The position numbers and the translations under genes are program-made. The notes under the pieces are model-generated. The model was not told the origin of the DNA. It ran no database searches and saw only the letters and a program-made list of their open reading frames with translations. A stretch of 64,000 nt of DNA, taken from Pseudoxanthomonas dokdonensis (GTDB lineage Bacteria > Pseudomonadota > Gammaproteobacteria > Xanthomonadales > Xanthomonadaceae). Of the stretch, positions 28,574 to 40,382 are shown piece by piece (position 1 is the first letter of the stretch; each line of letters opens with the position of its first letter). The stretch is taken from NCBI RefSeq assembly GCF_001431405.1, contig NZ_LDJL01000011.1:372001-436000 (forward strand). The letters run 5' to 3'.

Positions 28574-29179
28574 ATGCTCGACGGATTGTTCCCGCCCCCG
28601 CGTTATTCGCGCATCGCCGGCGTTGATGAAGCCGGCCGTGGACCATTGGCCGGGCCGGTATCGGTGGCCGCGGTGATCCTGGACCCGGCACGGCCGATCG
28701 ATGGCCTGGACGATTCCAAGAAGCTGACCGAGAAAAAGCGCGAAGCGCTGTTCCCGCTGATCATCGAACGGGCGATTGCCTGGCATGTCGAGTTCGTCGA
28801 CGTCGACGAGATTGATCGGCTCAACATCCTGCACGCGACGATGGAGGGCATGCGGCGGGCGGTCCTGGCCCTGCGGCCGCTGGCGGACCTGGCCCGCATC
28901 GACGGCAACCGCATACCACCGCGGATGCCGTGCTCGGCGGAGGCGCTGATCGGCGGCGACGCATTGGAGCCGGCGATCATGGCGGCCTCGATCCTGGCCA
29001 AGGTCTCGCGCGACCGTGCCATGGTACGCCTGCATGAAACATTTCCGCATTACGGCTTTGCCGTGCACAAGGGCTATGCCACCGCCGCGCATATCGATGC
29101 GCTGCGCCAGCATGGCCCGTGCCTGCATCACCGGCGCAGTTTCGCACCGGTGCGCGAGGCCATGCTGGCGCCGCTTTGA
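28574..29179 (+). CDS. rnhB: Ribonuclease HII
   Basis: RNase HII removes RNA from RNA-DNA hybrids, including single ribonucleotides. The 201-residue protein has [16 protein letters not shown] (two catalytic acidic residues), [13 protein letters not shown], and the later catalytic Asp in KVSRDRAM. In relatives rnhB directly precedes dnaE. Here a 4.2-kb block intervenes. Confidence 0.97.
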   Translation: MLDGLFPPPRYSRIAGVDEAGRGPLAGPVSVAAVILDPARPIDGLDDSKKLTEKKREALFPLIIERAIAWHVEFVDVDEIDRLNILHATMEGMRRAVLALRPLADLARIDGNRIPPRMPCSAEALIGGDALEPAIMAASILAKVSRDRAMVRLHETFPHYGFAVHKGYATAAHIDALRQHGPCLHHRRSFAPVREAMLAPL

Positions 29180-29188
29180 GCAACCGCG

Positions 29189-29671
29189 TCACTCATCGTC
29201 GAGCGACATCCGCGGTGGCTTGACGATGATGATGGCCTGCGACGTGCCACCACCTGGCGGCAAGGGATCCTCGCCCTTTGGCCATACCCCGCGCATCATG
29301 TAGGTCTGGTTCGTCTGCGCCATCTCCAGGCCGAGTTGCAGGATCGCAGTCTGCCGCGGACGCGACAACATCGGTGCCGCCGCCGAGGTGGCATCTGCCA
29401 TCGAAGAACGTTCCCTGCCGAGCACGTTCTTCGTCGCCGGGTCGGCGGCCCCGGCATCGTCGAGCAACTGGATGCTGAATTCTTCATTGCAGTCTGGATC
29501 AGTGAACCAGACGATGGTGTCACCGGCATGGACGATGGCGACGCGTGGATGGGCATGCGGTACACCATCGACGAATTCGATATGAATCAACGAGGCTACC
29601 GGTGGCGCCTGCGCGGAGTCCGGATCATCGCTGGTTGGGGTCGGGTCGGGGGTGTCGGGCGAGTCATTCAT
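29189..29671 (-). CDS. Uncharacterised acidic protein with cupredoxin-like beta segment
   Basis: This 160-residue protein is of unknown function. Residues 1-30 are Asp/Pro/Thr-rich and look disordered, and there is no signal peptide. A beta-rich segment follows (HIEFVDGVPHAHPRVAIVHA, then GDTIVWFTDPDCNEEFSIQL). Its HAGDTIVWF strand recalls cupredoxin or immunoglobulin-like folds, but conserved copper ligands cannot be assigned. An AGGAG site precedes the ATG. Only one base separates it from the stop of the upstream winged-helix/TPR regulator gene, so the two are almost certainly one operon. It ends 9 bp from the convergent rnhB stop. Confidence 0.7.
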   Translation of the reverse strand: MNDSPDTPDPTPTSDDPDSAQAPPVASLIHIEFVDGVPHAHPRVAIVHAGDTIVWFTDPDCNEEFSIQLLDDAGAADPATKNVLGRERSSMADATSAAAPMLSRPRQTAILQLGLEMAQTNQTYMMRGVWPKGEDPLPPGGGTSQAIIIVKPPRMSLDDE

Positions 29672-29672
29672 G

Positions 29673-31898
29673 TCATAGCTCCTGATGGGTGCTCGTTCCG
29701 TTGAGCCAGGGGTCCTGGGCATTGCCGCCGGCGACGCCGGCAAAACGATAGGGCGTGCGCACATCGAGCAACGGATTGGCGCGCAGGCGTTTGCCGCTCA
29801 GGCCCGCACGTTGCGCATCGGCGATGCGCTGCCTGGCCGCCTGGACCTGGCCCAGGGCCAGATAGGCCTGGGCGTTGAACACCGCGACATCGACGTTGGC
29901 CTGGCCGGTCCGGGCCGAGCGTCGGGTCAGCTCCAGCGCCAACCGCTGATCACCCAGCATGGCCCGATACCAGCCAAGTGCCGCTTGCGCGATCACGTCG
30001 GCGTCATCCTTCTGCAGATAGGCGGCGGCTCGCCGCGAGGCTTCGGCGTAGGCAAGCAGGGCGGCGTCGCGCTGCGCAGGCTGCACCAGCAAGGCATCGG
30101 CCAGGTTGCCCCAGACCAGGAAATCACCGCTCTCCAGCTGGATCGCCTGCTGGTACAACTGCACCGCGCCGGGATAGTTACCGGCATCGAACTCCATCAC
30201 CCCCAGATTGGTCAGCACGGTGAAAGTGGGCTTGATCTTCAACGACTGGCCGTAGGCATTCATCGCCAGGGTGTCGTCGCCATTCTGCTGGTACATGCCG
30301 CCGAGGTTGGCCCAGCTGTCGGCGTCGCCGGCGTCCAGCCGTATCGACTTGCGCTGCGCGTCTATCGCGCCATCCAGATCGCCGAGCATGTATTTCATGT
30401 AACTGACATGGGCATAGATCCGGGCATCGCCCGGACGCAGTTCCAGTGCCTGTTCGAAGTAGTCCAACGCCTGCGTGTTGCGCTCCTGCTTCAGCGCCAC
30501 CAACGCCTGGCCAATCAAGGCATCCGCGCGCCGCGCAGGGTCGCGGGCGGCCTTGCGATAGGAGGCGATGGCGCGCTGCCAGGATTGGTTGATGCGATGC
30601 AGGTCGCCCATCGCCAGTTCGATATCAGCCCGCCCCGGTGCCATCCGCCCGGCCTGCTGGCATGCCTGTTGTGCACGGTCGTGGGCCGCCGCTTCGCGCA
30701 GGCGATCGAAGCGTGAAATCTCCGAGCGGCAGATGCCCAGCTGTGCCAGTACGAAGCCCTTGTCGCTGGCCAGCGCCTGGTTGAAGAAACTGATTGCCAG
30801 TTCCGGATGCGCCTGGCCGGCCAGGGGATCCAGTTGCTGCACGCCCCTCAGGTAGGCGTCGTAGGCCCGCACGTCGCGCGTCGGCGTCAACCGCTGGTGC
30901 AGGCCGGCACCCGCGTCGGGCAACACCCCCATCAGCTGCGTGGCCACGTCGCTGGCGATCCGCGACTGGGTCGCGAAGACGTCGGCCATCGACTGGTCAT
31001 ATGCCTGGTTCCAGACCGTATAACCGGTCCGGCTGTTGATCAGCCGCGCATTGATGCGGATGCGGGAGCCGTCACGACGGACCGTGGCTTCCAGCACGTT
31101 GGCCACCCCCAGGGTCTGGCCCAATGTGCGCGCATCCAGATCATGCAGGCCCGCATCGCCGGCGGTCATCCGCGCCGCGACCTTCAGCCCTTCGACACTG
31201 GCCAGTGCGTCATGCATCTCGACCGCAAGCCCCTCGGCAAAATAGTTGTCGTCGGCATTGCTGCTCAGGTTGACGAACGGCATGACCGCAATCGAAGCGC
31301 CCGCCGGCGGCTGACGCCATGGCGCGCGTGTCCAGATCAGCAGCCCCAGCGCCAGCAGCATGGCGACGGCAGCACCCGCCAGCACGCGGCGCCAGCGGCG
31401 CTTTCCGCTCGCCGCCGGGGCCACGGCAACATCGCCCGCTGCCGCCGCGCTACCAATGCTGGTCGTTGCCGTCACCACGGCCGGAAGCGCGGCCGGCGGC
31501 GGCACTGCGACGGCGTCGACAAGCCCGGGCGGTGGTTGCAACTGGCCGATGAAGCGATAACCCAGGCCGTGCTGGGTCTGGATATAGCGCGGCTGGTGCG
31601 AATCGTCGTCCAGGGCCGCCCGCAGTTGCGCGATGGCCCTGGTCAGCACTCCGGGGGTGACATGCCGGTGTCCCCAGACGCGATCCAGCAGATCATCGCG
31701 CTCCAGCAACTCCCCCGGATGCTGCAGCAGGGCCAGCAACACCGCGAACGCCTTGGGCTCCAGGGCCACGGCCTGGCCGTCACGAACCAGGGTATGCGCC
31801 ACCGCGTCCACCTCCACCCGGTCGAAGTGGAAATGCCGCCGCATCGCGGCCGCCGGGGCCGGCGGGGAGCTGCTGCGGTCGCTGTCGGTGGGCTGCAT
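29673..31898 (-). CDS. CadC-like winged-helix regulator with membrane anchor and TPR repeats
   Basis: The protein has 741 residues in three parts. Residues ~22-120 are an OmpR/CadC-type winged-helix DNA-binding domain (LEPKAFAVLLALLQHPGELL, TPGVLTRAIAQLRAAL, GLGYRFIG). One transmembrane helix lies at ~170-190 (VLAGAAVAMLLALGLLIW). The rest is probably periplasmic: a TolB-N/FlgO-like segment (ASIAVMPFVNLSSNADDNYF) followed by many TPR repeats from ~340. This is a membrane-bound one-component regulator architecture common in Xanthomonadaceae. The ATG at 31898 has AGGGA upstream, and a TTG two codons earlier is less likely. It is divergent from the two unknown genes at 32044-33306 and coupled to the small gene downstream. 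The signal is unknown. Confidence 0.85.
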   Translation of the reverse strand: MQPTDSDRSSSPPAPAAAMRRHFHFDRVEVDAVAHTLVRDGQAVALEPKAFAVLLALLQHPGELLERDDLLDRVWGHRHVTPGVLTRAIAQLRAALDDDSHQPRYIQTQHGLGYRFIGQLQPPPGLVDAVAVPPPAALPAVVTATTSIGSAAAAGDVAVAPAASGKRRWRRVLAGAAVAMLLALGLLIWTRAPWRQPPAGASIAVMPFVNLSSNADDNYFAEGLAVEMHDALASVEGLKVAARMTAGDAGLHDLDARTLGQTLGVANVLEATVRRDGSRIRINARLINSRTGYTVWNQAYDQSMADVFATQSRIASDVATQLMGVLPDAGAGLHQRLTPTRDVRAYDAYLRGVQQLDPLAGQAHPELAISFFNQALASDKGFVLAQLGICRSEISRFDRLREAAAHDRAQQACQQAGRMAPGRADIELAMGDLHRINQSWQRAIASYRKAARDPARRADALIGQALVALKQERNTQALDYFEQALELRPGDARIYAHVSYMKYMLGDLDGAIDAQRKSIRLDAGDADSWANLGGMYQQNGDDTLAMNAYGQSLKIKPTFTVLTNLGVMEFDAGNYPGAVQLYQQAIQLESGDFLVWGNLADALLVQPAQRDAALLAYAEASRRAAAYLQKDDADVIAQAALGWYRAMLGDQRLALELTRRSARTGQANVDVAVFNAQAYLALGQVQAARQRIADAQRAGLSGKRLRANPLLDVRTPYRFAGVAGGNAQDPWLNGTSTHQEL

Positions 31899-31929
31899 CG
31901 GCAATCCCTCATGAAAACATCACAAACCG

Positions 31930-31952
31930 CCGCGTTTGGTCGGCAAACGCGG
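31930..31952. repeat. Inverted repeat in the divergent regulator promoter region
   Basis: A perfect 9-bp inverted repeat CCGCGTTTG / CAAACGCGG with a 5-bp spacer sits in the 145-bp gap between the regulator gene (minus) and the unknown gene at 32044 (plus). It could be an operator for the winged-helix regulator or a transcribed hairpin. It has no T-run. Confidence 0.6.
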
Positions 31953-32043
31953 TGCGGCTCCTCATGACCGGCAGTTGGCCTGAAGTCAATCTGTCGCTGC
32001 GCCGACCCCCTTGTCCGGCGCTCCCATTCCCTGGAGGCCCGTC

Positions 32044-32691
32044 ATGTATGCACTCAACCCATCGCAATCGCCGTTGCCCGGCATCCTGCAGCAGATGCCC
32101 GTCGATGGCTTCCACCGCCGCCGCCGCATCGGCCCGTACCTGTTGGCCAATGCGCGGATGGATCATTTCAACGATCTGCTGGCCCGCCTCGGCCGCACCC
32201 AGGCCCCGCTGGACTGCGACCAGCTGGTCACCGCCGCCCGTCAGTTGCTGGACGCCACCGACAGCAATGAGACACCCGCCTGCATCGTGCAACGTATTCG
32301 CCAGGTGGAAACGGTCGCCCGAATGATCAATGACGACGAATGGCAACCCGAGCCGGCCGCGGTCCCGGTGGCCAGCCAGCTGCTGGAGTACCTGCGCAGC
32401 CGCGAACAGCTGCTGCCGGCCTGGTTGCCGCAGGTAGGCCGGCTGGACGATGCCATCGCCATCGACACCGCCTGGTCGTTGCTGGGACGGGAGGCGGAAA
32501 GCTACCGCGACTACCTGCGCCTGCGGCGCCAGCAGGCCCTTAGCCGGGGCTGTGACGAGCACGCGTTGCATTTCGACCGCCACGACTGGCTGGCGGCCCG
32601 CCGGATCGAGGCCGAATGGCTGGCACGACAGCGGCAGGTCCGCGATTCAAGCTACGCACCGGCCAGTGCCGCGATGTTCCGCGTCCATTGA
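32044..32691 (+). CDS. Uncharacterised protein with DUF1232/YkvA-like segment and FRVH tail
   Basis: This 215-residue soluble protein is of unknown function, with a strong GGAGG ribosome-binding site. Residues ~118-145 (LLPAWLPQVGRLDDAIAIDT) recall the D/P-x-IP-x-LG-x-LDDA core of DUF1232/YkvA proteins. That is a short match and not proof of homology. From about residue 155 to the end (YRDYLRLR, FDRHDWLAARRIEAEWL, VRDSSY, FRVH) it aligns with the C-terminal half of the next gene product. It is divergent from the CadC/TPR regulator, which may control it. No membrane segment is visible. Confidence 0.7.
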   Translation: MYALNPSQSPLPGILQQMPVDGFHRRRRIGPYLLANARMDHFNDLLARLGRTQAPLDCDQLVTAARQLLDATDSNETPACIVQRIRQVETVARMINDDEWQPEPAAVPVASQLLEYLRSREQLLPAWLPQVGRLDDAIAIDTAWSLLGREAESYRDYLRLRRQQALSRGCDEHALHFDRHDWLAARRIEAEWLARQRQVRDSSYAPASAAMFRVH

Positions 32692-32850
32692 TCCGGTGGC
32701 TGGCTGGCCCAACCGCTGGTCGGATGAACAGACCCCCTGTCCAAGGTCATGGCGACTTCAGGCAGGCGAACCGCATCCCACCCTGGGTGAGGATGCTCAT
32801 ACAAGCAATGGCGGGCGCGCCAGCGCCTGCTTCCCCCGGAGAGGTGTGTC

Positions 32851-33306
32851 ATGGCAAGCAATGCATCAAGACATCATTCGACTCAAACCACAGCGGTCGC
32901 GCCGCCGCCATCACTGGATGCCAACCCGGCTCCGGTCTCGTCCATCAATGCCGATCGCCGGCAATGGCTGCAGATGATGGCCGCTGACGAGCAATGGCAA
33001 TGCAACGAGCAGGTAGGCCAATGCGTGCAGGCATTGCTGCGCGGGGCATCGGCCGGCGGTAGCCAGCGCGGGATACAGGCCGAAACACTGGCCGCGGTGG
33101 CGCACGAACTGGACTGCTATCGCGATTTCCGCCGCCTGCGTGCGCTGGAAGCCGGCCTGCGCCACTGCAGCGAACAGGATTTCCCCTTCGACCGCCAGCA
33201 CTGGCAGCGCGCGCGCCAGGCCGAGCAGGCGCTGCGGGAGTACCACCGGCATGTCCGCGACGAAAGCTTCGTGCTGGCGCCGCCGGATCAGTTCCGGATC
33301 CACTGA
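32851..33306 (+). CDS. Uncharacterised paralogue of the preceding gene product, FRIH tail
   Basis: This 151-residue protein has a low-complexity head (residues 1-35). Its last ~70 residues align with the C-terminus of the upstream protein: YRDFRRLR, then FDRQHWQRARQAEQAL, then VRDESF and the final FRIH. The central DUF1232-like segment of its neighbour is missing. GGAGAGG lies before the ATG. It is followed by an intrinsic terminator at 33360, so the pair probably forms one two-gene transcript, although 159 bp separate them. The function is unknown. Confidence 0.7.
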   Translation: MASNASRHHSTQTTAVAPPPSLDANPAPVSSINADRRQWLQMMAADEQWQCNEQVGQCVQALLRGASAGGSQRGIQAETLAAVAHELDCYRDFRRLRALEAGLRHCSEQDFPFDRQHWQRARQAEQALREYHRHVRDESFVLAPPDQFRIH

Positions 33307-33359
33307 CCCGCATAACTCCAAGGACCGGTCGATGTCACCGGGCTGCCAACACCCTCTCT

Positions 33360-33386
33360 CGCCGCCTGCCAGGGCGGCGTATTTTT
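33360..33386 (+). terminator. Intrinsic terminator after the unknown gene pair
   Basis: A 7-bp stem CGCCGCC / GGCGGCG with a 6-nt loop is followed by TATTTTTA. It separates the accessory block from dnaE. Confidence 0.85.
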
Positions 33387-33423
33387 ATCTGCCGCGGCGG
33401 CCCATCCGCGGCGCTGTCAAGCC

Positions 33424-33452
33424 TTGTCCGGCCCCGGCCTGGCCGGTACTCT
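33424..33452 (+). promoter_or_regulatory. Putative dnaE promoter
   Basis: TTGTCC and TACTCT are separated by 17 bp, with the -10 ending 24 bp before the dnaE ATG. Confidence 0.5.
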
Positions 33453-33476
33453 GGCGGGGATTATTTCCGGATTGGC

Positions 33477-37037
<3,561 letters not shown>

Positions 37038-37125
37038 GCGGCCACCACCACCGGCGCTTCCATCGGGCTCGGTATGGTGGAGCCTGCTAAGTTAAACTGG
37101 TTCCTTTCCGGCCCACAGCCCACTG

Positions 37126-38085
37126 ATGAATCCGAACTACCTCGATTTCGAACAGCCCATCGCTGATCTGGAAGCCAAGATCCAGGAACTGCGCACTGCC
37201 AGCACCGGCCCGGCGGTCAACGTGGACGCCGAAGTGCACGCCCTGCGCGACAAGCTGCGCATCCGCACCGCGCAGATTTTCCGTGACCTCAGCCCTTGGC
37301 AGGTCTCGCAGCTGGCCCGCCATCCGGCGCGGCCGTACACGCTGGACTACATCCGCGTGTTCTGCGACGAGTTCCAGGAACTGGCCGGCGACCGCGCCTA
37401 TGCCGATGACAAGGCCATCGTCGGCGGCCTCGGCCGCATCGCCGGGCGCAGCGTGGTCATCATCGGCCATCAGAAAGGCCGCGACACCAAGAGCAAGATT
37501 GCCCGCAACTTCGGCATGCCGCGCCCGGAGGGTTACCGCAAGGCGCTGCGGCTGATGAAACTGGCCGAGCGCTTCAAGCTGCCGCTGCTGACTTTCATCG
37601 ACACCCCCGGTGCCTACCCCGGTATCGGCGCCGAAGAACGCGGCCAGTCCGAAGCCATCGCCCGCAACCTGCTGGAAATGGCCGAGCTGAAGATCCCGGT
37701 GATCTGCACGGTGATCGGTGAAGGTGGCTCCGGCGGCGCCCTGGCAATCGGGGTCGGCGACCGCACCCTGATGCTGGAATACGGCACCTACTCGGTGATT
37801 TCACCGGAAGGCTGCGCCTCGATCCTGTGGAAAGACGCCGGCAAGGCCAAGGAAGCCGCAGAGCAGCTGGGCCTGACCGCCAAGCGCCTGCATGGCCTGG
37901 GACTGGTCGACAAGGTCGTGCGCGAACCCACCGGCGGCGCCCATCGCAATCCACGGCAGATGGCGACCCGGCTCAAGGCGGTGCTGCTCAATGAGCTGGA
38001 TGCGCTGGACAAACTGCCGATCGACCAGCTGTTGGCCAAGCGCTACGAGCGCCTGCGTGGCTACGGCGCGTACGAGGCGGCGTAA
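37126..38085 (+). CDS. accA: Acetyl-CoA carboxylase carboxyltransferase subunit alpha
   Basis: AccA with AccD transfers the carboxyl group from biotin to acetyl-CoA, the first committed step of fatty acid synthesis. The 319-residue protein starts [19 protein letters not shown]. It has [19 protein letters not shown] and [15 protein letters not shown], oxyanion-hole and CoA-binding motifs. It ends before a large symmetrical hairpin shared with the convergent S26-like gene. Confidence 0.98.
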   Translation: MNPNYLDFEQPIADLEAKIQELRTASTGPAVNVDAEVHALRDKLRIRTAQIFRDLSPWQVSQLARHPARPYTLDYIRVFCDEFQELAGDRAYADDKAIVGGLGRIAGRSVVIIGHQKGRDTKSKIARNFGMPRPEGYRKALRLMKLAERFKLPLLTFIDTPGAYPGIGAEERGQSEAIARNLLEMAELKIPVICTVIGEGGSGGALAIGVGDRTLMLEYGTYSVISPEGCASILWKDAGKAKEAAEQLGLTAKRLHGLGLVDKVVREPTGGAHRNPRQMATRLKAVLLNELDALDKLPIDQLLAKRYERLRGYGAYEAA

Positions 38086-38095
38086 ACCGAGGGAA

Positions 38096-38127
38096 GCAAT
38101 CCATCCTCGTCATCGAGGATGGATTGC
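38096..38127. terminator. Long symmetrical hairpin between convergent accA and S26-like genes
   Basis: A perfect 14-bp stem GCAATCCATCCTCG / CGAGGATGGATTGC with a TCAT loop lies in the 49-bp gap between two convergent stops. It lacks a T-run on either strand, so it may act as a Rho-independent stop only weakly, or protect 3' ends. Confidence 0.7.
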
Positions 38128-38134
38128 CCGGCGT

Positions 38135-38698
38135 TTACTCCGCGCCGTGCGGTTCCAGTTTGAAAATGACCTTGGCGATCATTGCCTGCTGCGGAACGGC
38201 GCCGAATATACGACTGTCTTCGCTGCGATCACGGTTGTCTCCCAGCAGGAAGTAGCTCCCATCGGCGACAACATGGCGGGCGAATTCTGTTGAATAGTCT
38301 GTCTGCGTGTTCGCCGGCAGCAAGTATGGCTCGGCGACCCTTGTGCCATCGATCAACAGTTGTCCCTGATGGATTTCCAGTTGCTCTCCCGGTAATCCCA
38401 CCACACGCTTTATCCAGGCGTAGCCGGACCGTGATTCACGAAAGACCACAATATCGCCGCGTTGCGGCCCATGCCTGTCGTTGTAGGCAGTACGCACCAC
38501 CACGACCTGGTTGGCAACAAATTCCGGCATCATGTCACCTGCAGGTATCCGGTAAACGCTGATACCAAGGATGCGAAGACGCGGATCCAGACTTGGAACA
38601 TTGCGCGGATTGATCAGATAAATCGCAATCAACCCAACCGGGATCGCCATCAAACCGAGCAGCGCGGCCCGACTCAAGCGTTGTTTCCATTGCTGCAT
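38135..38698 (-). CDS. Signal peptidase I-like protein lacking the catalytic Ser (S26 pseudoenzyme candidate)
   Basis: This 187-residue protein has one N-terminal membrane helix (residues ~10-30). All the conserved boxes of type I signal peptidase are present in order: IPAGDMMPEF (box B, ~51-60), RGDIVVF (box C), WIKRVVGLPGE with the general-base Lys at ~97 (box D), and GDNRDRSEDSRIFG (box E, ~153-166). In box B the nucleophilic Ser of P-S-x-S-M-x-P is Asp55 (codon GAC, 38534-38536), so classical Ser/Lys peptidase activity is not expected. It sits on the opposite strand between accA and tilS, which are usually adjacent. A functional lepB must exist elsewhere. Inactive S26 homologues are known in some bacteria (SpsA of Staphylococcus). 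Confidence 0.85.
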   Translation of the reverse strand: MQQWKQRLSRAALLGLMAIPVGLIAIYLINPRNVPSLDPRLRILGISVYRIPAGDMMPEFVANQVVVVRTAYNDRHGPQRGDIVVFRESRSGYAWIKRVVGLPGEQLEIHQGQLLIDGTRVAEPYLLPANTQTDYSTEFARHVVADGSYFLLGDNRDRSEDSRIFGAVPQQAMIAKVIFKLEPHGAE

Positions 38699-38764
38699 GC
38701 AGTCTTCCCCTGCCGTCAACAAAAAGACTAGCCCGGCAAGCGCGGCGAAACCAGCAACATTGGC

Positions 38765-38770
38765 TACACT
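38765..38770 (+). promoter_or_regulatory. -10-like element adjoining tilS start
   Basis: TACACT ends 6 nt before the tilS ATG with no Shine-Dalgarno between, consistent with a leaderless mRNA. The -35 is not recognisable. Confidence 0.35.
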
Positions 38771-38776
38771 GCCCGG

Positions 38777-40090
38777 ATGTTCACCCTGCCTCCCCTCCCC
38801 TTGACGTCGGTCACCGACGCGAGCATCTGGCTGGGCTTCAGCGGCGGTCTGGATTCCAGCGTGCTGCTGCATCTGCTGGCCGCCGATCCGCGCTACCGCG
38901 CAAGGCTGCGTGCGATCCATGTCCATCACGGCCTCAACCCGGCGGCCGACGACTGGGCGCGGCATTGCCAGGACGCTTGCGCCGCACTCGGTATTCCCCT
39001 GGTCACCTGCACCGTGAGCGTGCGCAGAGATGCCGGCCAGGGCCTGGAAGCGGCCGCCCGCCAGGCACGCTATGACGCCTTCAGCGCGTCCATGCGCGCT
39101 GGCGACGTGCTGGTGACCGCGCATCATCTGGACGATCAGGCCGAGACCTTCCTGCTGCGCGCATTGCGTGCTTCCGGACCGGATGGCCTGGCCGCCATGC
39201 GCGACTGGCGCCCGTGGCAGGCCGGTTGGCACTGGCGACCGCTGCTGGCCGTGGCCCGCGCCGAGCTGCTGGCATATGCCGGTCAGCAGCGACTGCAATG
39301 GATCGAAGATGCCAGCAACCTCGACCAGCACCACGACCGCAACTTCCTCCGTCGCCAGGTCATGCCGCTGCTGCAGCAACGCTGGCCGCATGCGCCCGAG
39401 GCGTTCGCCCGCGCGGCGCAGCTGACGGCGCAGTCGGTGGAACTGCTGGCGGAGGCGGACAGCCAGGCCGCCGCAAGTGCCGCGACCAGCGACCCACGGC
39501 AGCTGCAAGTGCCCGCCCTGCTGGCCTGGCCGGCGGCACGACGGGCGCGGGTGCTGCGGCAGTGGATTGAACGGCTGGGCCTGCCAGCGTTGCCGGCGCA
39601 CGGCGTCACCCAGGTCGAACGCGATCTGCTTGGCGATTCGCATGACACCCAGGCCTGCTTCCGCTGGCAGGATGCCAGCCTGCACCGCTGGCGTGACCGG
39701 CTGTGGGCCGGTCGCGAGCCATCGCCACTGCCACCCGACTGGCAGGCCGACTGGGACGGCGCGTCACCACTGCCGTTGCCGGGTGGCGGGGTCTTGCAAC
39801 TGCTCGGTGCAGCGGCGCTGCCGTGGGTCGCGCGGGTCAGCGGACGTCGCGGCGGCGAGCGTATCCAGCGGGCTGGCCACCGCCATCGGCATGCGCTGAA
39901 GAAGTTGCTGCAGCAGTCGGCGATCCCGCCGTGGCAGCGGGCGACACTGCCTTTGCTGTACGCGCCTGATGGCGCCTTGATGGCCGTCGCCGACCACTGG
40001 CTGGCGGACAGCCTGGAAAAGTGGCTGCTGGCTACCGGCGCACGCCTGCAATGGCGACCGCCGTCTGAATCCGCCTCGCCCGCGCGTTGA
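38777..40090 (+). CDS. tilS: tRNA(Ile)-lysidine synthetase
   Basis: TilS converts C34 of tRNA-Ile(CAU) to lysidine so that it reads AUA. The 437-residue protein has the PP-loop [14 protein letters not shown] (~residue 19), IHVHHGLNP and [19 protein letters not shown]-terminal substrate-binding domains follow. It is an essential gene in most bacteria. xseB starts 31 bp later. Confidence 0.96.
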   Translation: MFTLPPLPLTSVTDASIWLGFSGGLDSSVLLHLLAADPRYRARLRAIHVHHGLNPAADDWARHCQDACAALGIPLVTCTVSVRRDAGQGLEAAARQARYDAFSASMRAGDVLVTAHHLDDQAETFLLRALRASGPDGLAAMRDWRPWQAGWHWRPLLAVARAELLAYAGQQRLQWIEDASNLDQHHDRNFLRRQVMPLLQQRWPHAPEAFARAAQLTAQSVELLAEADSQAAASAATSDPRQLQVPALLAWPAARRARVLRQWIERLGLPALPAHGVTQVERDLLGDSHDTQACFRWQDASLHRWRDRLWAGREPSPLPPDWQADWDGASPLPLPGGGVLQLLGAAALPWVARVSGRRGGERIQRAGHRHRHALKKLLQQSAIPPWQRATLPLLYAPDGALMAVADHWLADSLEKWLLATGARLQWRPPSESASPAR

Positions 40091-40121
40091 CCTGACGGGC
40101 GCAGCTGCCCACACTTGTCAC

Positions 40122-40382
40122 ATGGCCAAGAACACTCCCCCCGCACCCTCGCCGGTCGCGCATTTCGAAACCTCGCTGGATGAACTTGAAGCGCTGGTCG
40201 AGAAAATGGAACACGGCGACATGAGCCTGGAAGAATCGCTCGCCGCCTACGAACGCGGCGTCGGTCTGTACCGCAGCTGCCAGATCGCGCTGGAACAGGC
40301 CGAGCTGCGCGTGCGCCTGCTCAGCGATCCCGAACAACCGGAAAAATCGCAGCCCTTCGCCGCGCTCGGCGATGACGACTGA
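40122..40382 (+). CDS. xseB: Exodeoxyribonuclease VII small subunit
   Basis: XseB is the helical accessory subunit of the ssDNA exonuclease ExoVII. The 86-residue protein has [20 protein letters not shown] and [20 protein letters not shown], the family core. Its last 11 bases overlap ispA, the common xseB-ispA arrangement. dxs, often next in this operon, is not present here. Confidence 0.95.
   Translation: MAKNTPPAPSPVAHFETSLDELEALVEKMEHGDMSLEESLAAYERGVGLYRSCQIALEQAELRVRLLSDPEQPEKSQPFAALGDDD

Noticed and set aside
38699-39685. N-terminal extension of the S26-like protein antisense to tilS
   Set aside because: The membrane helix and a good ribosome-binding site place the start at 38698. The extension is a shadow of tilS.
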